A DNA stretch of 7,975 nt from Alphaproteobacteria bacterium (GTDB taxonomy: Bacteria > Pseudomonadota > Alphaproteobacteria > ATCC43930 > CGMCC-115725), in assembly GCA_030039775.1 (NCBI GenBank), contig JASHUX010000425.1:1-7975 (forward strand), in the 5' to 3' direction. The translations under genes were made by a program, and so were the position numbers. Within the stretch, counting starts at the first letter, position 1. Each line of letters begins with the position of its first letter. Below, piece by piece: positions 6,598 to 7,975 of this stretch. The notes under the pieces were generated by a model. The model saw only the letters and a list, made by a program, of their open reading frames with translations, did no database searches and was not told the DNA's origin.

Positions 6598-6734
6598 GAG
6601 ACAGGATGGTCCTCGTCGGTGTGGGCGCCCCCTACGGCGAGATCGCCGGCGCACCGCTTCCCAACCGGATTATTTTGCCCGAACGGTTCTGAGCGGCAGA
6701 TCAGATGTCTCGTATTCAGCGAGGCTGGCGTCGG
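6598..6734. other. Remainder of the gap between the CoA-transferase and GntR genes
   Basis: This is the upstream part of a 200-bp non-coding gap (6535-6734). It holds a weak inverted repeat, AACCG at 6663-6667 and CGGTT at 6684-6688, with a 16-nt loop and no T-tract. I do not call it a terminator. Nothing else stands out. Confidence 0.4.
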
Positions 6735-7928
6735 CTAGGCAGTGCCAGTTCGTTGCATTTCGTCGATCGTTGCCGCATCGAAGCCGAGTTCACGTAGTAC
6801 TTCCTCGGTGTCTTGGCCGATCGTCGGCACGGCATTCTTGCGGATCGGTCCGTCGTGCGCGAAGCGGAAGCCCGTTCCGGCGAGGGTTGCCGGCTCGTCC
6901 AATCCGGGGATCGCGGCTTCGACAAAAAAATCGCGCTCCCCGATTTGCGGATGCGACATGGTTTCGAGAAGGTTACGGACTTTGCCGGCGGGGACTTTGG
7001 CCGCCGCGAGTTTCGGTTCCAACTCGGCAGCCGATTTATCCGCGAAGGCGCGTTCGAGCGCGGCACGCAACGGCGCATAGTTCTGCATCCGGGCTTCATT
7101 GCTGTTGAAGCGTGGATCGGTCGCCATTTCCGGCTCGCCGAGCACGCGGCATAGTCCCTCAAATTGCGGCTGCCAATTGGCGCCGATACAGATGAAGCCG
7201 TCGCGCGTTTTGTAAGTACTCGAACTCGCAACCATGCGAAAACCCTGGTTGCCCGAGCGCTTCGGCGGCGCGCGATTGAGGCCGACGCCGGGGATCATCT
7301 GGCTCATCATCACCAGCGCGGCGTCGAGCATGCCGACATCGATCTGTTGCCCCGTACCGGTCTTCTGACGTTGCAGCAGCGCCGCGAGAATGGCGTAGGC
7401 GGCGAGAAACCCTGAAAAGGTGTCCGCAATGGGGATGCCGACGCGCAGCGGGTCTTGCTGCGGCTCGCCGTTGATCATCATCAGGCCGGAGATCGCCTGC
7501 ACAATATGGTCGATCGCCGGCCAATCGCGCATCGGACCGCTCTGGCCGAAGCCGCTGACCGAGCAATAAATCAGGCGCGGATTTATTTTGCTCAGGCTCG
7601 CGTAATCGAGCGACAGTTTCGCCGCCACGCCCGGGCGAAAATTCTCCGCCACGACATCGCTACGCTCCGTCAACCGGCGGATGACCTCGCGGGCGGCGGG
7701 CGCGGTTAAGTCGAGCGTGACCGACCGCTTGCCGGCATTGGCCGCGATGAACGGGCCGCTCATCGCCTTCAGGCCGCCATGCTCGACATAGTGGCGGAAA
7801 TCGTCGCCGAAGCCGGGGCGCTCGATCTTGACCACGTCGGCCCCCAAAAGACCGAGATGGTAGGTGCAGAACGGACCCGCGAGCGCGTGCGTGAAGTCGA
7901 GAACCTTGATGCCGTCGAGCGGTCGCAT
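6735..7928 (-). CDS. CaiB/BaiF-family (class III) CoA-transferase
   Basis: Family III CoA-transferase of 397 residues, the usual length, moving CoA between carboxylic acids in the cytoplasm through an aspartyl-CoA intermediate. The N-terminus MRPLDGIKVLDFTHALAGPF is classic for the family. AGKRSVTLDL (65-74), VVAENFRPGV (92-101) and YCSVSGFGQSGP (121-132) follow. The catalytic aspartate is Asp169 in GIPIADTFSG, the same number as in Oxalobacter formyl-CoA transferase. GQQIDVGMLDAALVMM near 195-210 is also typical. The ATG at 7928 has GGAG (7936-7939) 7 nt upstream. It lies upstream of the regulator on the same strand. Substrates cannot be assigned from sequence: formyl-CoA:oxalate, carnitine, succinate and other transferases share these motifs. 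It may belong to a pathway extending past the right edge. Confidence 0.93.
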   Translation of the reverse strand: MRPLDGIKVLDFTHALAGPFCTYHLGLLGADVVKIERPGFGDDFRHYVEHGGLKAMSGPFIAANAGKRSVTLDLTAPAAREVIRRLTERSDVVAENFRPGVAAKLSLDYASLSKINPRLIYCSVSGFGQSGPMRDWPAIDHIVQAISGLMMINGEPQQDPLRVGIPIADTFSGFLAAYAILAALLQRQKTGTGQQIDVGMLDAALVMMSQMIPGVGLNRAPPKRSGNQGFRMVASSSTYKTRDGFICIGANWQPQFEGLCRVLGEPEMATDPRFNSNEARMQNYAPLRAALERAFADKSAAELEPKLAAAKVPAGKVRNLLETMSHPQIGERDFFVEAAIPGLDEPATLAGTGFRFAHDGPIRKNAVPTIGQDTEEVLRELGFDAATIDEMQRTGTA

Positions 7929-7932
7929 CGCG

Positions 7933-7975
7933 TTACTCCATTACTTGCATTTCACGGAGGGCTCTATCGGCGCGG
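7933..7975 (-). CDS. Possible C-terminal tail of an upstream gene (partial)
   Basis: On the minus strand one frame is open from the window edge and ends in TAA, giving RADRALREMQVME. The stop is 4 nt before the CoA-transferase ATG, and the GGAG Shine-Dalgarno of that gene overlaps the last codons, a common operon arrangement. Thirteen codons open by chance are not rare in GC-rich DNA, so this is tentative and no function can be given. Confidence 0.35.
   Translation of the reverse strand, partial: RADRALREMQVME

Noticed and set aside
2665..6637. 11-bp repeat GCCCCCTACGG at 2665-2675 and 6627-6637
   Set aside because: Both copies lie in gaps between genes, but several 11-mers are expected to repeat by chance in 8 kb of GC-rich DNA. 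The first copy is explained by a ribosome site.
6663..6688. Terminator after the CoA-transferase gene
   Set aside because: The stem is only 5 bp with a 16-nt loop and has no following U-tract.

Overview
The window is GC-rich, with short gaps between genes and Shine-Dalgarno sites ahead of most starts. It looks like a proteobacterial chromosome. A rhizobial or other alphaproteobacterial source is my best guess from codon use and gene types, but nothing in the sequence proves it. There are no RNA genes, insertion sequences, CRISPR arrays or obvious transfer scars.

Layout. (i) A minus-strand operon starts at 3785 and runs left: a twin-arginine-exported BMP-family (BmpA/PnrA-type) solute-binding protein, two BPD_transp_2 permeases of the YufP/YufQ type, and a formamidase (amiF) cut by the window's left edge. 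(ii) A 290-bp divergent intergenic region (3786-4075) carries an AT-rich core and a 16-bp near-palindrome, probably an operator. (iii) An allophanate hydrolase (atzF) on the plus strand, with a TTG start and all catalytic residues. (iv) Convergent with it, overlapping by 4 bp, an FCD-type GntR regulator. (v) Upstream of the regulator on the minus strand, a CaiB/BaiF-type CoA-transferase, with the possible tail of one more gene at the right edge.

How the parts may work together (inference). The locus looks like a nitrogen-scavenging or catabolic island. A BMP/permease transporter imports a nitrogen compound, allophanate hydrolase and formamidase release ammonia from breakdown products, and the GntR protein senses a ligand and acts on the central palindrome. 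Allophanate usually comes from urea carboxylase or biuret hydrolase, and neither is present here. The transporter also lacks an ATPase gene between binding protein and permeases. The imported substrate and the source of allophanate are therefore open. A triazine- or purine-like compound is one idea, by analogy with the atz transport genes that accompany cyanuric acid degradation. All families here are known; what is less usual is their combination.
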